Shown here: positions 10,334 through 18,288 of the stretch, piece by piece
Layout: every line of letters starts with the position of its first letter
Numbering within the stretch: the stretch's first letter is position 1
Assembly: GCA_017429475.1 (NCBI GenBank)
Contig: JAFROX010000002.1
Coordinates: 62,001-126,000, forward strand
Source of the DNA: Bacteroidales bacterium
Lineage (GTDB): Bacteria > Bacteroidota > Bacteroidia > Bacteroidales > UBA932
Direction of reading: 5' to 3'
Length of the DNA: 64,000 bases
Notes under the pieces: model-generated
The model's input: the letters and a program-made list of their open reading frames with translations, nothing else
Told to the model about the DNA's origin: nothing
The model's database searches: none
Made by a program: the position numbers and the translations under genes

Positions 10334-10588
10334 TTATTTAACTTTTTCTACGATTTCTACTACTCTCCAACGTTTGGTCTTGCTGAGGGGACGGGTTTCC
10401 ATAATGCGTACGGTATCACCTTCGCTGCATTCGTTCTTATCGTCCTGAGCGACAAACTTTGTGGTTTTATTTACGAACTTACCGTAAATAGGGTGTTTCT
10501 CTTTGGTCTTTACGGCAACTACGATAGACTTGTCCATTTTGTTGCTTACCACAACCCCGATTCTTTCTTTACGAAGATTTCTTTCCAT
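10334..10588 (-). CDS. rpsQ: 30S ribosomal protein S17
   Basis: S17 is an OB-fold protein and primary binder of the 5' domain of 16S rRNA. The 84-residue product has [21 protein letters not shown] and the C-terminal [15 protein letters not shown] signature. It lies between rpmC and rplN. Confidence 0.98.
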   Translation of the reverse strand: MERNLRKERIGVVVSNKMDKSIVVAVKTKEKHPIYGKFVNKTTKFVAQDDKNECSEGDTVRIMETRPLSKTKRWRVVEIVEKVK

Positions 10589-10600
10589 AATTTAGAATCA

Positions 10601-10801
10601 TTAATTCTGTTTTTCTCTTTCTGCCAGGATAGTCATCATACGTGCGATGTCGGTCTTGGCTTTTTTAATCTTGGACGTATCTTCCAGGGGAGAGATCACG
10701 TGGTTCATTCTCATACTGTTGAGATTCTGTTTCTCGACCTCGATGCGCTCGCGCAGATCTTTGATGGCCATTTCGCGTACTTCGTGTGCTTTCATTGTCA
10801 A
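10601..10801 (-). CDS. rpmC: 50S ribosomal protein L29
   Basis: L29 sits beside the exit tunnel near L23. The 66-residue two-helix protein starts MTMKAHEVREM; an internal ATG two codons later (10795) is a possible alternative. It follows rplP by 12 bp. Confidence 0.95.
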   Translation of the reverse strand: MTMKAHEVREMAIKDLRERIEVEKQNLNSMRMNHVISPLEDTSKIKKAKTDIARMMTILAEREKQN

Positions 10802-10813
10802 TTCTCTCCTTGG

Positions 10814-11239
10814 TTAGACTGTTTCAACATAATCTCTTCTTACCACAAACTGGCAAGCTACAGGAAGTTTCTGGGCTCCGAGACGGAGAGCTTCCTTTGC
10901 AATCTGCATGGGAACGCCCTCAGCTTCGATGAGGATACGGCCGGGAGTAACAGGCGCAACGAATCCCTCGGGATTACCTTTACCTTTACCCATACGAACC
11001 TCAGCCGGTTTCTTAGTGTAAGGCTTGTCAGGGAATATCCTGATCCAGATCTGACCTTCACGTTTCATGTGGCGGACCACTGCTTGACGGGCAGCCTCAA
11101 TCTGCTGACCTGTGAGCCAGCAGCTCTCCATGGTTTTAATACCAAATGAGCCAAAGGCGAGTTGAGTGCCTCTGTGGGCATTACCCTTCATACGTCCTTT
11201 CTGCTGCCTTCTAAATTTGGTTTTCTTAGGTTGTAACAT
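10814..11239 (-). CDS. rplP: 50S ribosomal protein L16 (first gene of this ribosomal cluster)
   Basis: L16 lies at the A site of the large subunit and organises the tRNA acceptor region. It is 141 residues with the [19 protein letters not shown] start, [25 protein letters not shown] (in two parts) and the [15 protein letters not shown] loop. In nearly all bacteria rpsC lies directly upstream. Here there is a 302-bp non-coding gap with its own promoter and then an unrelated transporter, so rplP heads the operon. Confidence 0.98.
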   Translation of the reverse strand: MLQPKKTKFRRQQKGRMKGNAHRGTQLAFGSFGIKTMESCWLTGQQIEAARQAVVRHMKREGQIWIRIFPDKPYTKKPAEVRMGKGKGNPEGFVAPVTPGRILIEAEGVPMQIAKEALRLGAQKLPVACQFVVRRDYVETV

Positions 11240-11282
11240 GGTTTTATACTATTGTTAAAATATTATAAACACTTAATTATCA

Positions 11283-11312
11283 GCGTTTTAAGCATTTAGG
11301 GGCATAAAACGC
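11283..11312 (-). promoter_or_regulatory. 5'-terminal stem-loop in the rplP operon leader
   Basis: A perfect 8-bp stem (GCGTTTTA with TAAAACGC) encloses a 14-nt loop. Judged from the promoter, the transcript would begin within a few bases of this stem. The remaining leader to the rplP start is about 43 nt, A/T-rich and without another obvious structure. Confidence 0.55.
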
Positions 11313-11318
11313 GGGATG

Positions 11319-11349
11319 CAAAGGTAATCCAAATAATCTAATTACCAAA
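11319..11349 (-). promoter_or_regulatory. Bacteroidota-type promoter for the rplP-rplQ operon
   Basis: Read on the minus strand this is TTTG, exactly 19 bp, then TACCTTTG, a full match to the -33/-7 consensus of the primary sigma factor in Bacteroides (TTTG-N19-TAnnTTTG). It lies 79 bp upstream of the rplP start in non-coding A/T-rich DNA. It explains how the cluster is expressed without the S10 block. Confidence 0.85.
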
Positions 11350-11477
11350 CTTTTTTCAAAATATTTTCACATAATTTCTACCAGTATTTTTGAAGGCTAA
11401 ATTCAGCGAAGTCAATCAATTACAAGATTTGATCATTACGCCGAAACATATATTTTCGACGAGTGTGCCGAACAGAT

Positions 11478-11513
11478 AAAAAAAACTGCGGACCGCACTT
11501 GACGGTCCGCAGT
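11478..11513 (-). terminator. Terminator after the GPH transporter gene
   Basis: An 11-bp perfect stem (ACTGCGGACCG and complement) with a 7-nt loop is followed, in the minus-strand direction, by eight T residues. It insulates the recA-trpS-transporter unit from the ribosomal promoter downstream. Confidence 0.85.
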
Positions 11514-11541
11514 CTATATAAGGTTCAAGCCTGTGCCCCGA

Positions 11542-12972
11542 CTATGCGTGGCGGGCTTCGATTTCGCGGTTGATCTCATCCATACGCTCGTCGCTGAGTT
11601 CATACTTGCTGATGATGAAGATAGCGAGAAGGAGAAGGATGGCAGGTATGACGCATACAAGCCAGAGAATACCCTGAAGGGCCAGCGGAGTCTGCTGGGC
11701 GGCATCGGCGTTGAAACCCACCCACGCAAGCACGAGCCCCGGGACCACGCCGCCGAGAGCCATACCGGCCTTGAAGAAGATGCCGGTGAGGGCGTTTACG
11801 ATGCCGGCGATGCGCTTGCCGGTGGTGTACTCACCGTAAGAGATGACCTCAGGCACGAGAGCCCACATATAACCGGTAGCAGTGATGATACCTGTGGACT
11901 TGATGAACTGGGCGATGCAAAGCAGCACGAAGTTGCTCTTGGTGGCAGGGATGGAAACGAATGTGTACATCATCATCATACCGAGTATCGCAACGCCAAG
12001 GAAGAGGTAGAACATTCCTTTCTTGCCGATTTTACGCTTGATGGCGGGCACGAGCGGCATGAAGATGAACGCAGGAATCGTTCCGAGCCACATGAACAAT
12101 GTGGTCAGGAGCGGAGTCGCACCCACATTGAATGTCATGAAGTAGGCATCTGCAGCATTGCTGACGCTCATCATTGCAAAGGCTGTGATGAAGAAGAACG
12201 CAACTACGCGCAAAGGTTTGTTGCGTCCGAATTCCATCCAAAGGTCACTGACCTTCACGTTGGCTGACTCCTTCTCGTCCATAACGACACGTTCCTTGCA
12301 CTTCGCGAAGCAGAAGAACAGCAGAGCGAGGCCGACCAGGGCGAAGATGGTCATAGTGATGAACCAGGCCGGAGCGGCTTCCGGAGTATTGTATACGGCA
12401 GTCATCTTGCCTGTGGCGGGATCGAGCACCTTCGGAGCGAAGATGGCGATGATGATGGGCAGGGACTTCACGCAGAGGGCTCCGAGATTCGCCATGAACA
12501 TACGGGTTGAAGTAAGGATGGTGATCTCGTTGGTGTCGCGGGTCAATGAAGCGTTCAGCGCGCCGTAAGGCACATTCACAAGGGTGTAGCACATTGACAT
12601 GCCCACATAGGTGATGTACGCGTAGAGCAGCGAGCCGCTGAATCCGTTCCAGAAGCAGAGGATGGCAAGACCGACCAGAGGAATACCGCCAAGCACGAGC
12701 CAAGAACGGTATTTGCCCCACTTGGGATTTTTCTTGTCAACGATGGTACCGACAACCGGGTCCCAGAGGACGTCCACGAGACGGACGATGAGGAACATCA
12801 GCGCAGCGGCACCGGGTTTGAGCCCGAACACGTTGGTGTAGAAGAAAAGCAGCCAGATGCTTATGGTCTGGTAGACCAGGTTCTGAGCCATATCACCGGC
12901 ACCAAAACCTATTCTCTGACCCCAGGACAACTTATAGAAGCCTTTCGATTCTTTTGTTGAAGTTTCAGCCAT
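11542..12972 (-). CDS. Sugar:cation symporter of the GPH family (MFS), likely oligosaccharide or pentoside importer
   Basis: The 476-residue membrane protein has about twelve predicted helices. Its start (LSWGQRIGFGAGDMAQNLVYQ) and the RLVDVLWDPVVGTIVDKK motif are typical of the glycoside-pentoside-hexuronide family (MelB, XynB, YicJ relatives). Such carriers bring di- and oligosaccharides in with Na+ or H+. The Asp residues of helix 2 in the DVLWDP motif are the usual cation site. It lies 20 bp after trpS in the same direction, so it is probably the last gene of a recA-trpS message. Given the xylanase, GH3 and GH43 genes in the window, xylo-oligosaccharides are a reasonable guess, but the sequence does not prove the substrate. 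Confidence 0.88.
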   Translation of the reverse strand: MAETSTKESKGFYKLSWGQRIGFGAGDMAQNLVYQTISIWLLFFYTNVFGLKPGAAALMFLIVRLVDVLWDPVVGTIVDKKNPKWGKYRSWLVLGGIPLVGLAILCFWNGFSGSLLYAYITYVGMSMCYTLVNVPYGALNASLTRDTNEITILTSTRMFMANLGALCVKSLPIIIAIFAPKVLDPATGKMTAVYNTPEAAPAWFITMTIFALVGLALLFFCFAKCKERVVMDEKESANVKVSDLWMEFGRNKPLRVVAFFFITAFAMMSVSNAADAYFMTFNVGATPLLTTLFMWLGTIPAFIFMPLVPAIKRKIGKKGMFYLFLGVAILGMMMMYTFVSIPATKSNFVLLCIAQFIKSTGIITATGYMWALVPEVISYGEYTTGKRIAGIVNALTGIFFKAGMALGGVVPGLVLAWVGFNADAAQQTPLALQGILWLVCVIPAILLLLAIFIISKYELSDERMDEINREIEARHA

Positions 12973-12992
12973 AGTATTTAGTTTTTGAATTG

Positions 12993-13982
12993 CTAAAATG
13001 GTTTGAAGCCCACAGCCTCACGGGCCAGCTTCAGGGTTGCCGCAGCGGAAGCGCGGGCCTTGTCGCGACCCATCTCGGTCACGCGGTGCAGGTAGCCGGC
13101 ATCATTGTAGATAGCGTCGATGCGCTCGCGGATGGGGGCCACTGTCTTGCAGATATCTGCTGCAAGCTGCTTTTTCATATCTCCGTAGCGGATAGAGCAG
13201 TCGTTCCATTTCTCATCGAAGAAAGCCACGGTTTCGGGCTCGCTCACAAGTTTCATCAGTGTGAAGAGATTCTCTATCACCTCGGGCTTCTTCGAATTCG
13301 GCTCTGTCGGGCCATTGTCGGTGACTGCCCTCATCACCTTCTTCGTGATGGACTTGTCGTCCTCGTAGAGGTATACGCCGTTGCCTTCGCTCTTGCCCAT
13401 CTTGCCGCTGCCGTCAAGTCCGGGGACCTTGATGAGATCGTCTCCGAAATTGAAAGCCTGGGGCTCGGGGAACACGTCCACTCCGTACATATGGTTGAAG
13501 CGGCGTGCCAGCAGACGGGCTATCTCGAGGTGCTGTTCCTGGTCCTTGCCCACCGGCACATATTTCGAACGGTGGATGAGGATGTCGGAAGCCATCAGCA
13601 CCGGATAGGTCAGAAGGCCTGTGTTGACATTGTCGGGCTGCAGACGCACCTTATCCTTGAAGGAAGCCGTGCGCTCCATCTCGCCCTTGTATGCAAGCAT
13701 ATTCAGCAGGACATACAACTCCGACACCTCCGGGACGTCACTCTGCACGTAGAGGGCGCATTTCTCGGGATCGAGGCCTGCGGCCAGATACTCCGACAGG
13801 ATTATGCGGACTCCGTTGTGGAAATCCTCGGGATGCGGATGGGTCGTGAGGGAATGAAGGTCTGCTATGAAAAAGAAGCACTTGTGTGTTTCCTGAATCT
13901 TGACGAAGTTGCGCAGCGCCCCGAAATAGTTGCCAAGGTGGAGATGGCCGGTAGGGCGTATGCCGCTGAGAACGATATCCAT
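12993..13982 (-). CDS. trpS: Tryptophanyl-tRNA synthetase
   Basis: A class Ic synthetase that charges tRNA-Trp in the cytoplasm. The 329-residue length is typical. The HIGH-type motif is HLGN (residues 15-18) and the KMSKS-type loop is KMGKS (194-198). The GKDQEQHLEIAR segment (about 145-156) belongs to the family's conserved mobile region. It starts 9 bp after recA and is followed closely by the transporter gene. Confidence 0.97.
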   Translation of the reverse strand: MDIVLSGIRPTGHLHLGNYFGALRNFVKIQETHKCFFFIADLHSLTTHPHPEDFHNGVRIILSEYLAAGLDPEKCALYVQSDVPEVSELYVLLNMLAYKGEMERTASFKDKVRLQPDNVNTGLLTYPVLMASDILIHRSKYVPVGKDQEQHLEIARLLARRFNHMYGVDVFPEPQAFNFGDDLIKVPGLDGSGKMGKSEGNGVYLYEDDKSITKKVMRAVTDNGPTEPNSKKPEVIENLFTLMKLVSEPETVAFFDEKWNDCSIRYGDMKKQLAADICKTVAPIRERIDAIYNDAGYLHRVTEMGRDKARASAAATLKLAREAVGFKPF

Positions 13983-13991
13983 TTCTTAATA

Positions 13992-15020
13992 TTAGTCTTT
14001 AATTTGTGTGAGGACTTCGCGGATCTTGGCCTCTATCTCGTCTGCGAGCTGAGGATTGTCCAGAAGTATCTGTTTGACGGCGTCACGGCCCTGGCCGATC
14101 TTGGTCTCGCCGTAGCTGAACCAGCTGCCGGACTTGTTGATTATGTTGAATTCCACGCCAAGGTCGATGATCTCGCCGATCTTGGAGATGCCTTCGCCGA
14201 AGACGATGTCGAACTCAGCCTTGCGGAACGGCGGAGCCATCTTGTTCTTTACGATCTTCACGCGGGTGCGGCTGCCTGTGGCGTCCTCACCGTCCTTTAT
14301 CTGACCGATCTTGCGCACGTCGATGCGCACTGAAGCGTAGAACTTGAGGGCGTTGCCGCCGGTGGTCGTCTCGGGGTTGCCGAACATCACGCCGATCTTC
14401 TCCCTGAGCTGGTTGATGAAGATGCAGCAGGTGTTGGTGCGGGAAATATTGGCGGTGAGCTTGCGGAGCGCCTGGCTCATCAGGCGGGCCTGAAGACCCA
14501 TCTTGCTGTCTCCCATCTCCCCTTCTATCTCAGCCTTAGGGGTAAGGGCGGCCACGGAGTCGATGACGATGATATCGATGGCGCCGCTGCGGATGAGGTT
14601 GTCAGCAATCTCGAGGGCCTGCTCGCCGTTGTCCGGCTGAGATATCAGCAGGGTGTCGACATTCACGCCCAGATTCTTTGCGTATGTGCGGTCAAACGCA
14701 TGCTCGGCATCGATGATGGCAGCTATGCCGCCTGCCTTCTGAGCCTCGGCTATCGCGTGGATGGCCAGGGTGGTCTTACCGCTGGATTCCGGTCCGTAGA
14801 TTTCAATGACGCGCCCGCGGGGATAACCTCCGATGCCGAGTGCGTGGTCGAGCCCGATAGAGCCCGAAGCGATTGTAGAAACTGAACAATCAGGCTGATC
14901 TCCCAATGTCATGATTGTCCCTTTGCCATAGTCCTTCTCTATTTTAGAGATGGTGGCCTGCAGAGCCTTGAGCTTCTCTGAGTTCGGTTCGGCCTGCTTC
15001 TTTTCTTCTTCTTTAGCCAT
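13992..15020 (-). CDS. recA: Recombinase RecA
   Basis: The strand-exchange ATPase of homologous recombination and the SOS co-protease. The 342-residue protein has the Walker A loop GPESSGKT (76-83), the Walker B strand [10 protein letters not shown], and the L1/L2 DNA-binding loops ([18 protein letters not shown]). It begins a likely recA-trpS-transporter unit with a promoter in the short recA-rlmN gap. No LexA-like palindrome was recognised upstream. Confidence 0.98.
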   Translation of the reverse strand: MAKEEEKKQAEPNSEKLKALQATISKIEKDYGKGTIMTLGDQPDCSVSTIASGSIGLDHALGIGGYPRGRVIEIYGPESSGKTTLAIHAIAEAQKAGGIAAIIDAEHAFDRTYAKNLGVNVDTLLISQPDNGEQALEIADNLIRSGAIDIIVIDSVAALTPKAEIEGEMGDSKMGLQARLMSQALRKLTANISRTNTCCIFINQLREKIGVMFGNPETTTGGNALKFYASVRIDVRKIGQIKDGEDATGSRTRVKIVKNKMAPPFRKAEFDIVFGEGISKIGEIIDLGVEFNIINKSGSWFSYGETKIGQGRDAVKQILLDNPQLADEIEAKIREVLTQIKD

Positions 15021-15066
15021 AATGTTGATTGTTTTGGAGTTAATAAACCGCTGATGTTTGTTCTCG

Positions 15067-15097
15067 CAAATTTAATCTTTTTCCTACTTTTGCACAA
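15067..15097 (-). promoter_or_regulatory. recA promoter
   Basis: On the minus strand TTGT (one mismatch to the -33 box) is followed after exactly 19 bp by TAAATTTG (-7). The predicted leader is about 45 nt. The -33 half lies beyond the -7 box of the divergent rlmN promoter. Confidence 0.65.
15085..15092 (+). promoter_or_regulatory. rlmN promoter, -7 box
   Basis: TACTTTTG matches TAnnTTTG and lies 18 bp before the chosen rlmN start. No good -33 box is at 19 bp; the nearest TTTG is 24 bp upstream. It sits back to back with the recA -7 box, 10 bp apart. Confidence 0.5.
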
Positions 15098-15110
15098 CAT
15101 ATATTTGGGT

Positions 15111-16157
15111 ATGGGAAAAGCACTTCTGGGAATGACTTTGTCTGAGCTCGAAGCACTGTGCGGAGAGCAGGGCCTGCCTCGTTTCGCGGCGAAGCAGATA
15201 GCCGACTGGCTCTACAAAAAGAAGGTCTGCGACATCTCCCGGATGACGAATCTCTCAAAGGCTGCGCGAGAGAAACTGTCCCTGTCCTGCGAAGTCGGGG
15301 CCCCCGCCGCAGCGGGTTGCATCACCTCGACGGACGGCACTAAAAAATACACCTTCCCGACCTCGGAAGGCCGCTTCGTGGAGACTGTAATGATACCCGA
15401 CGGAGACAGGGCTACGGTATGCGTATCCTGCCAGGCCGGATGCAAGATGGGATGCAAGTTCTGCATGACCGGAAGGCAGGGTTTCCACGGCAACCTGAGC
15501 GCCGCCGAGATTCTCGCACAGTTCATCCGCATCGACGAGGCGGACCAGCTCACCAACGCCGTCTTCATGGGTATGGGTGAGCCTCTTGACAACTGGGAGA
15601 ACATAAGCAGGGCCATCGAGGTCCTTACCGCCGACTGGGGCTTCGCCTGGAGCCCGAAGCGCATCACGCTCTCCACGATAGGCATCCCCGACAAGTTGAA
15701 GGCTTTCCTGGACACGACCAAATGCCATCTGGCCGTCAGCCTGCACAACCCCTTCCCCGACGAGCGCGAGGAACTGATGCCCGTGCAGCACAGATACGAC
15801 ATCCGGGATGTCATCTCCCTCATCAAAAAATATGACTTCAGCGGGCAGCGCCGCGTCAGCTTCGAATACACGATGTTCGCGGGGATCAACGACGACAAGC
15901 GTCACGCCGACGGCCTGATTGCGCTGCTCAAGGGCATCCCCTGCCGCGTCAACCTCATCCGCTTCCACAAGATTCCGGACAGCGACCTGAACACCTGCCC
16001 CACAGGAATAATGGAAATCTTCGAGCAGAGGCTCGCGAAGGCAGGCATCACCACCACGATACGCGCATCACGCGGCGAAGACATCCTCGCCGCCTGCGGA
16101 ATGCTGGCAGGAAAAGTCAGGGAAGACCGGCAGTCTACTGGAAGTGAATGCTCTTGA
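15111..16157 (+). CDS. rlmN: 23S rRNA (A2503-C2) / tRNA (A37-C2) methyltransferase, radical SAM
   Basis: RlmN methylates carbon 2 of A2503 in 23S rRNA and A37 in a subset of tRNAs. The start at MGKALLGMTL (348 residues) is preferred over an upstream in-frame ATG at 15054, because the promoter -7 box lies between them. The radical SAM cluster motif is C111-x3-C115-x2-C118. The catalytic Cys toward the C-terminus lies in SRGEDILAACGML. The last 23 bp overlap the 3' end of the convergent yitT-like gene. Confidence 0.95.
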   Translation: MGKALLGMTLSELEALCGEQGLPRFAAKQIADWLYKKKVCDISRMTNLSKAAREKLSLSCEVGAPAAAGCITSTDGTKKYTFPTSEGRFVETVMIPDGDRATVCVSCQAGCKMGCKFCMTGRQGFHGNLSAAEILAQFIRIDEADQLTNAVFMGMGEPLDNWENISRAIEVLTADWGFAWSPKRITLSTIGIPDKLKAFLDTTKCHLAVSLHNPFPDEREELMPVQHRYDIRDVISLIKKYDFSGQRRVSFEYTMFAGINDDKRHADGLIALLKGIPCRVNLIRFHKIPDSDLNTCPTGIMEIFEQRLAKAGITTTIRASRGEDILAACGMLAGKVREDRQSTGSECS

Positions 16158-17025
16158 AGCCCTCTCCAAGAATCTCGGAACTGTTGATCACGTTGATGAA
16201 GGCCTTGGGGTCTATCTCGGCGATAAGCTTGCGCAGCTGTATCACCTCGCGCCCGCTCACCACCACATAGATTATGTCGCGCTGCTTGCCCTCGTAAAGG
16301 CCGGTGCCTGGTATCAGGGTGGCGCCACGGCCCATCTCCTCGATGATATAGTCGCGCACTTCGTTTACCCTTGAGGTGATGATCATCAGCGTCTTCGAAG
16401 GAGCGCCCTGCATCACGCGGTCCTGGATGACCGCAGCCACGAAGATAATCACCCACGAATACATCGGCAAGGTCCAGTCTCCGAACGCGAGAACGGTCGA
16501 CAGGGTGATCAGGCCGTCGACGATGATCGAGGCCGTTCCCATCGATATGTGGAAATATTTCCTCACTATCATATTTATGACGTCGGAGCCGCCGGTGGTG
16601 GTACCCGTGCGGTAGACCATACCGAGGCCGACGCCGTAGATCACGCCGCCGAAAATGGAAGACAGCATCTGCTGGTCCATCTGGGTAAAGTCAGTCAGAC
16701 CAGGATCAAGCAGCGCGTCATATCCGTAGACGCTGTGGACAAGGAGCATGAACAGAGGCAGCAGTATTGTACAGATCAGCGTCTTGATGCCGAACTTGGC
16801 CCCGAGGATGATGGAGCCTATTATGAGAAGGGGGATATCCATACACAATGCGGCGACTTCAGTACGCCATCCCCACAGATGGTGGAACACCATCGCCAGA
16901 CCGTAGGTACCGCCGGGAGCGAATCCATAAGGCTCGACGAAAAGCACGGCGCCGAAAGAATAAAGGAAACAACCCACAACCATCATGGTGTAGTCCTTCA
17001 CCGAATCGTGTATCTTTATCTTCAT
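16135..17025 (-). CDS. YitT family membrane protein (DUF161/DUF2179)
   Basis: A 296-residue protein with about five or six N-terminal membrane helices containing the family signature GFAPGGTYGLAMV and GVGLGMVYRTGTTTGGSDV. A cytoplasmic DUF2179 domain (about 215-290, ITSRVNEVRDYIIEEMGRGATLI) follows. The biochemical role of YitT proteins is not settled. A TAAATTTG box (17030-17037) ends only 4 bp before the ATG, so the transcript should be nearly leaderless. That box is embedded in the tail of the rplI terminator. Its 3' end overlaps rlmN. Confidence 0.9.
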   Translation of the reverse strand: MKIKIHDSVKDYTMMVVGCFLYSFGAVLFVEPYGFAPGGTYGLAMVFHHLWGWRTEVAALCMDIPLLIIGSIILGAKFGIKTLICTILLPLFMLLVHSVYGYDALLDPGLTDFTQMDQQMLSSIFGGVIYGVGLGMVYRTGTTTGGSDVINMIVRKYFHISMGTASIIVDGLITLSTVLAFGDWTLPMYSWVIIFVAAVIQDRVMQGAPSKTLMIITSRVNEVRDYIIEEMGRGATLIPGTGLYEGKQRDIIYVVVSGREVIQLRKLIAEIDPKAFINVINSSEILGEGFKSIHFQ

Positions 17026-17029
17026 ACTC

Positions 17030-17037
17030 CAAATTTA
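17030..17037 (-). promoter_or_regulatory. -7 box of the YitT-family gene
   Basis: TAAATTTG on the minus strand, immediately after the rplI terminator T-run and 4 bp before the start codon. No clear -33 box. The predicted leader is 0-2 nt. Confidence 0.5.
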
Positions 17038-17074
17038 TAAAAAAAAACTGACCGGATTGTCAGAACCCGGTCAG
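17034..17074 (-). terminator. Terminator after rplI
   Basis: CTGACCGG pairs with CCGGTCAG around an 11-nt loop, followed on the minus strand by a run of nine T residues. It ends the rpsF-rpsR-rplI message. Confidence 0.85.
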
Positions 17075-17106
17075 CCTTATGATATGGTTCAAAAGAATCC
17101 GGCTGA

Positions 17107-17583
17107 TTATTCAGCCTTCTCTTCTGCTTTCTCTTCAGCAGCTTCTTCGCCGGCAACCTCGACCTTGAGAGTGGCCTTCACGTTGCGATAGCATTTAACT
17201 GCCACGTCATAAACACCGACTTCCTTGATGGCGTCCATGTCGATGTTCTTGCGGTCGATTTCGTAACCCATAGCGGCGAGAGCCTCAGCCACCTGGATGT
17301 TGCCTACTGAACCGAATACCTTGCCGTTTGAGCTGACCTTTGCAGGAACTTTGACGGTGAGGCCTTCGAGCTTAGCTGCAAGAGCTTCAGCGTCGGCCAC
17401 CAGCTTAGCCTCTTTGTGGGCACGCTGACGGAGATTCTCAGCGTGAACCTTCTTTGCAGAAGGGGTAGCCATAATAGCCATTCCCTGAGGAATGAGATAA
17501 TTGGCTGCGTAACCGTTCTTAACCTTTACGATGTCGTCTTTCAGACCAAGGTTCTTGATGTCTTGTTTGAGAATGATTTCCAT
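17107..17583 (-). CDS. rplI: 50S ribosomal protein L9
   Basis: L9 is an elongated protein at the L1-stalk side that helps suppress frameshifting. The 158-residue product has the N-terminal rRNA-binding domain (MEIILKQDIKNLGLKDDIVKVKNGYA in two parts), a connecting helix and a C-terminal domain. It ends with an acidic Ala/Glu/Lys tail not present in shorter homologues. It follows rpsR by 11 bp. Confidence 0.97.
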   Translation of the reverse strand: MEIILKQDIKNLGLKDDIVKVKNGYAANYLIPQGMAIMATPSAKKVHAENLRQRAHKEAKLVADAEALAAKLEGLTVKVPAKVSSNGKVFGSVGNIQVAEALAAMGYEIDRKNIDMDAIKEVGVYDVAVKCYRNVKATLKVEVAGEEAAEEKAEEKAE

Positions 17584-17594
17584 AGTGCAGCCTC

Positions 17595-17858
17595 CTATTT
17601 CAAAAGGTCAGTAACATAAGGAAGAAGAGCAAGATGGCGAGCCCTCTTGATGGCCTGGGCCACTTTGCGCTGGAATTTCAGAGAAGTACCGGTGATACGG
17701 CGGGGAAGAATCTTGCCCTGCTCGTTGAGGAATTTCTTGAGAAACTCAGGATCCTTGTAATCTACATACTTGATACCGGCTTTTTTGAAGCGGCAGTATT
17801 TTTTCTTTCTAACCTCGACTGTCGGGGGATTGAGATATCTGATATCGTCCTGTGCCAT
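17595..17858 (-). CDS. rpsR: 30S ribosomal protein S18
   Basis: S18 pairs with S6 on the platform. The 87-residue protein has [19 protein letters not shown] and the conserved [32 protein letters not shown] region. It lies 3 bp after rpsF, allowing balanced synthesis of the S6-S18 pair. Confidence 0.98.
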   Translation of the reverse strand: MAQDDIRYLNPPTVEVRKKKYCRFKKAGIKYVDYKDPEFLKKFLNEQGKILPRRITGTSLKFQRKVAQAIKRARHLALLPYVTDLLK

Positions 17859-17861
17859 TGT

Positions 17862-18230
17862 TTATTCCTCCGTATTAGCTGGTTGTTCTGAAGCAGCGTT
17901 GGCCTTCTTTGCGCGACGGCGCTCTGCATAAGCCACTGCGTGTTTGTCCATAGCCACAGTCTGGAAGCGGATGATGCGCTCATCACGCCTGTACTGGGTC
18001 TCCAATGTGTTGATAAATTCAGGTTCTGCCTTGAACTCGATCAAGTGATAAAAACCTGTGGTCTTCTTCTGGATAGGGTAAGCGAGCTTGCGCAGGCCCC
18101 AATCCTCCTCATACACAACCTCACCGTTGTTACCTTTGATAAGGTCGGTGTACTTAGCTACCGCTTCCTTCATCTGGCTTTCAGACAAAACGGGAGTTGC
18201 GATGAAAACGGTTTCGTACTGATTGAACAT
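17862..18230 (-). CDS. rpsF: 30S ribosomal protein S6
   Basis: S6 binds the central domain of 16S rRNA with S18. The 122-residue protein has the [15 protein letters not shown] start and the [23 protein letters not shown] core, with a charged C-terminal extension. It begins a three-gene operon with a strong promoter and a structured leader. Its promoter region is shared with the divergent HTH gene. Confidence 0.98.
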   Translation of the reverse strand: MFNQYETVFIATPVLSESQMKEAVAKYTDLIKGNNGEVVYEEDWGLRKLAYPIQKKTTGFYHLIEFKAEPEFINTLETQYRRDERIIRFQTVAMDKHAVAYAERRRAKKANAASEQPANTEE

Positions 18231-18260
18231 GTTTTTTTATTTAAAATATTGTGTAATAAA

Positions 18261-18287
18261 AGCCCCTATGGTTTTTCCAAAGGGGCT
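18261..18287 (-). promoter_or_regulatory. Stem-loop at the 5' end of the rpsF leader
   Basis: AGCCCCTTTGG pairs with CCATAGGGGCT with one T-T mismatch and an AAAAA loop, then TTTTATTA follows on the minus strand. It begins about where the promoter predicts the transcript start. It may be a stabilising 5' hairpin, a weak attenuator, or an S6-S18 autoregulatory site, which is known in several phyla. I do not see enough to choose. Confidence 0.6.
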
Positions 18288-18288
18288 G

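Noticed and set aside
11240-11541. Remnant of rpsC upstream of rplP
   Set aside because: All three minus-strand frames have stops and no S3-like residues; the gap is filled by a promoter, leader hairpin and terminator.
12990-14333. 447-codon open frame on the plus strand opposite trpS and recA
   Set aside because: It is antisense to two clearly conserved genes, has no recognisable family, and arises from G+C-rich codon bias in the real genes.
14900-15110. SOS (LexA) operator upstream of recA
   Set aside because: No symmetric site resembling known LexA boxes is visible in the short recA-rlmN gap; only promoter elements were found.
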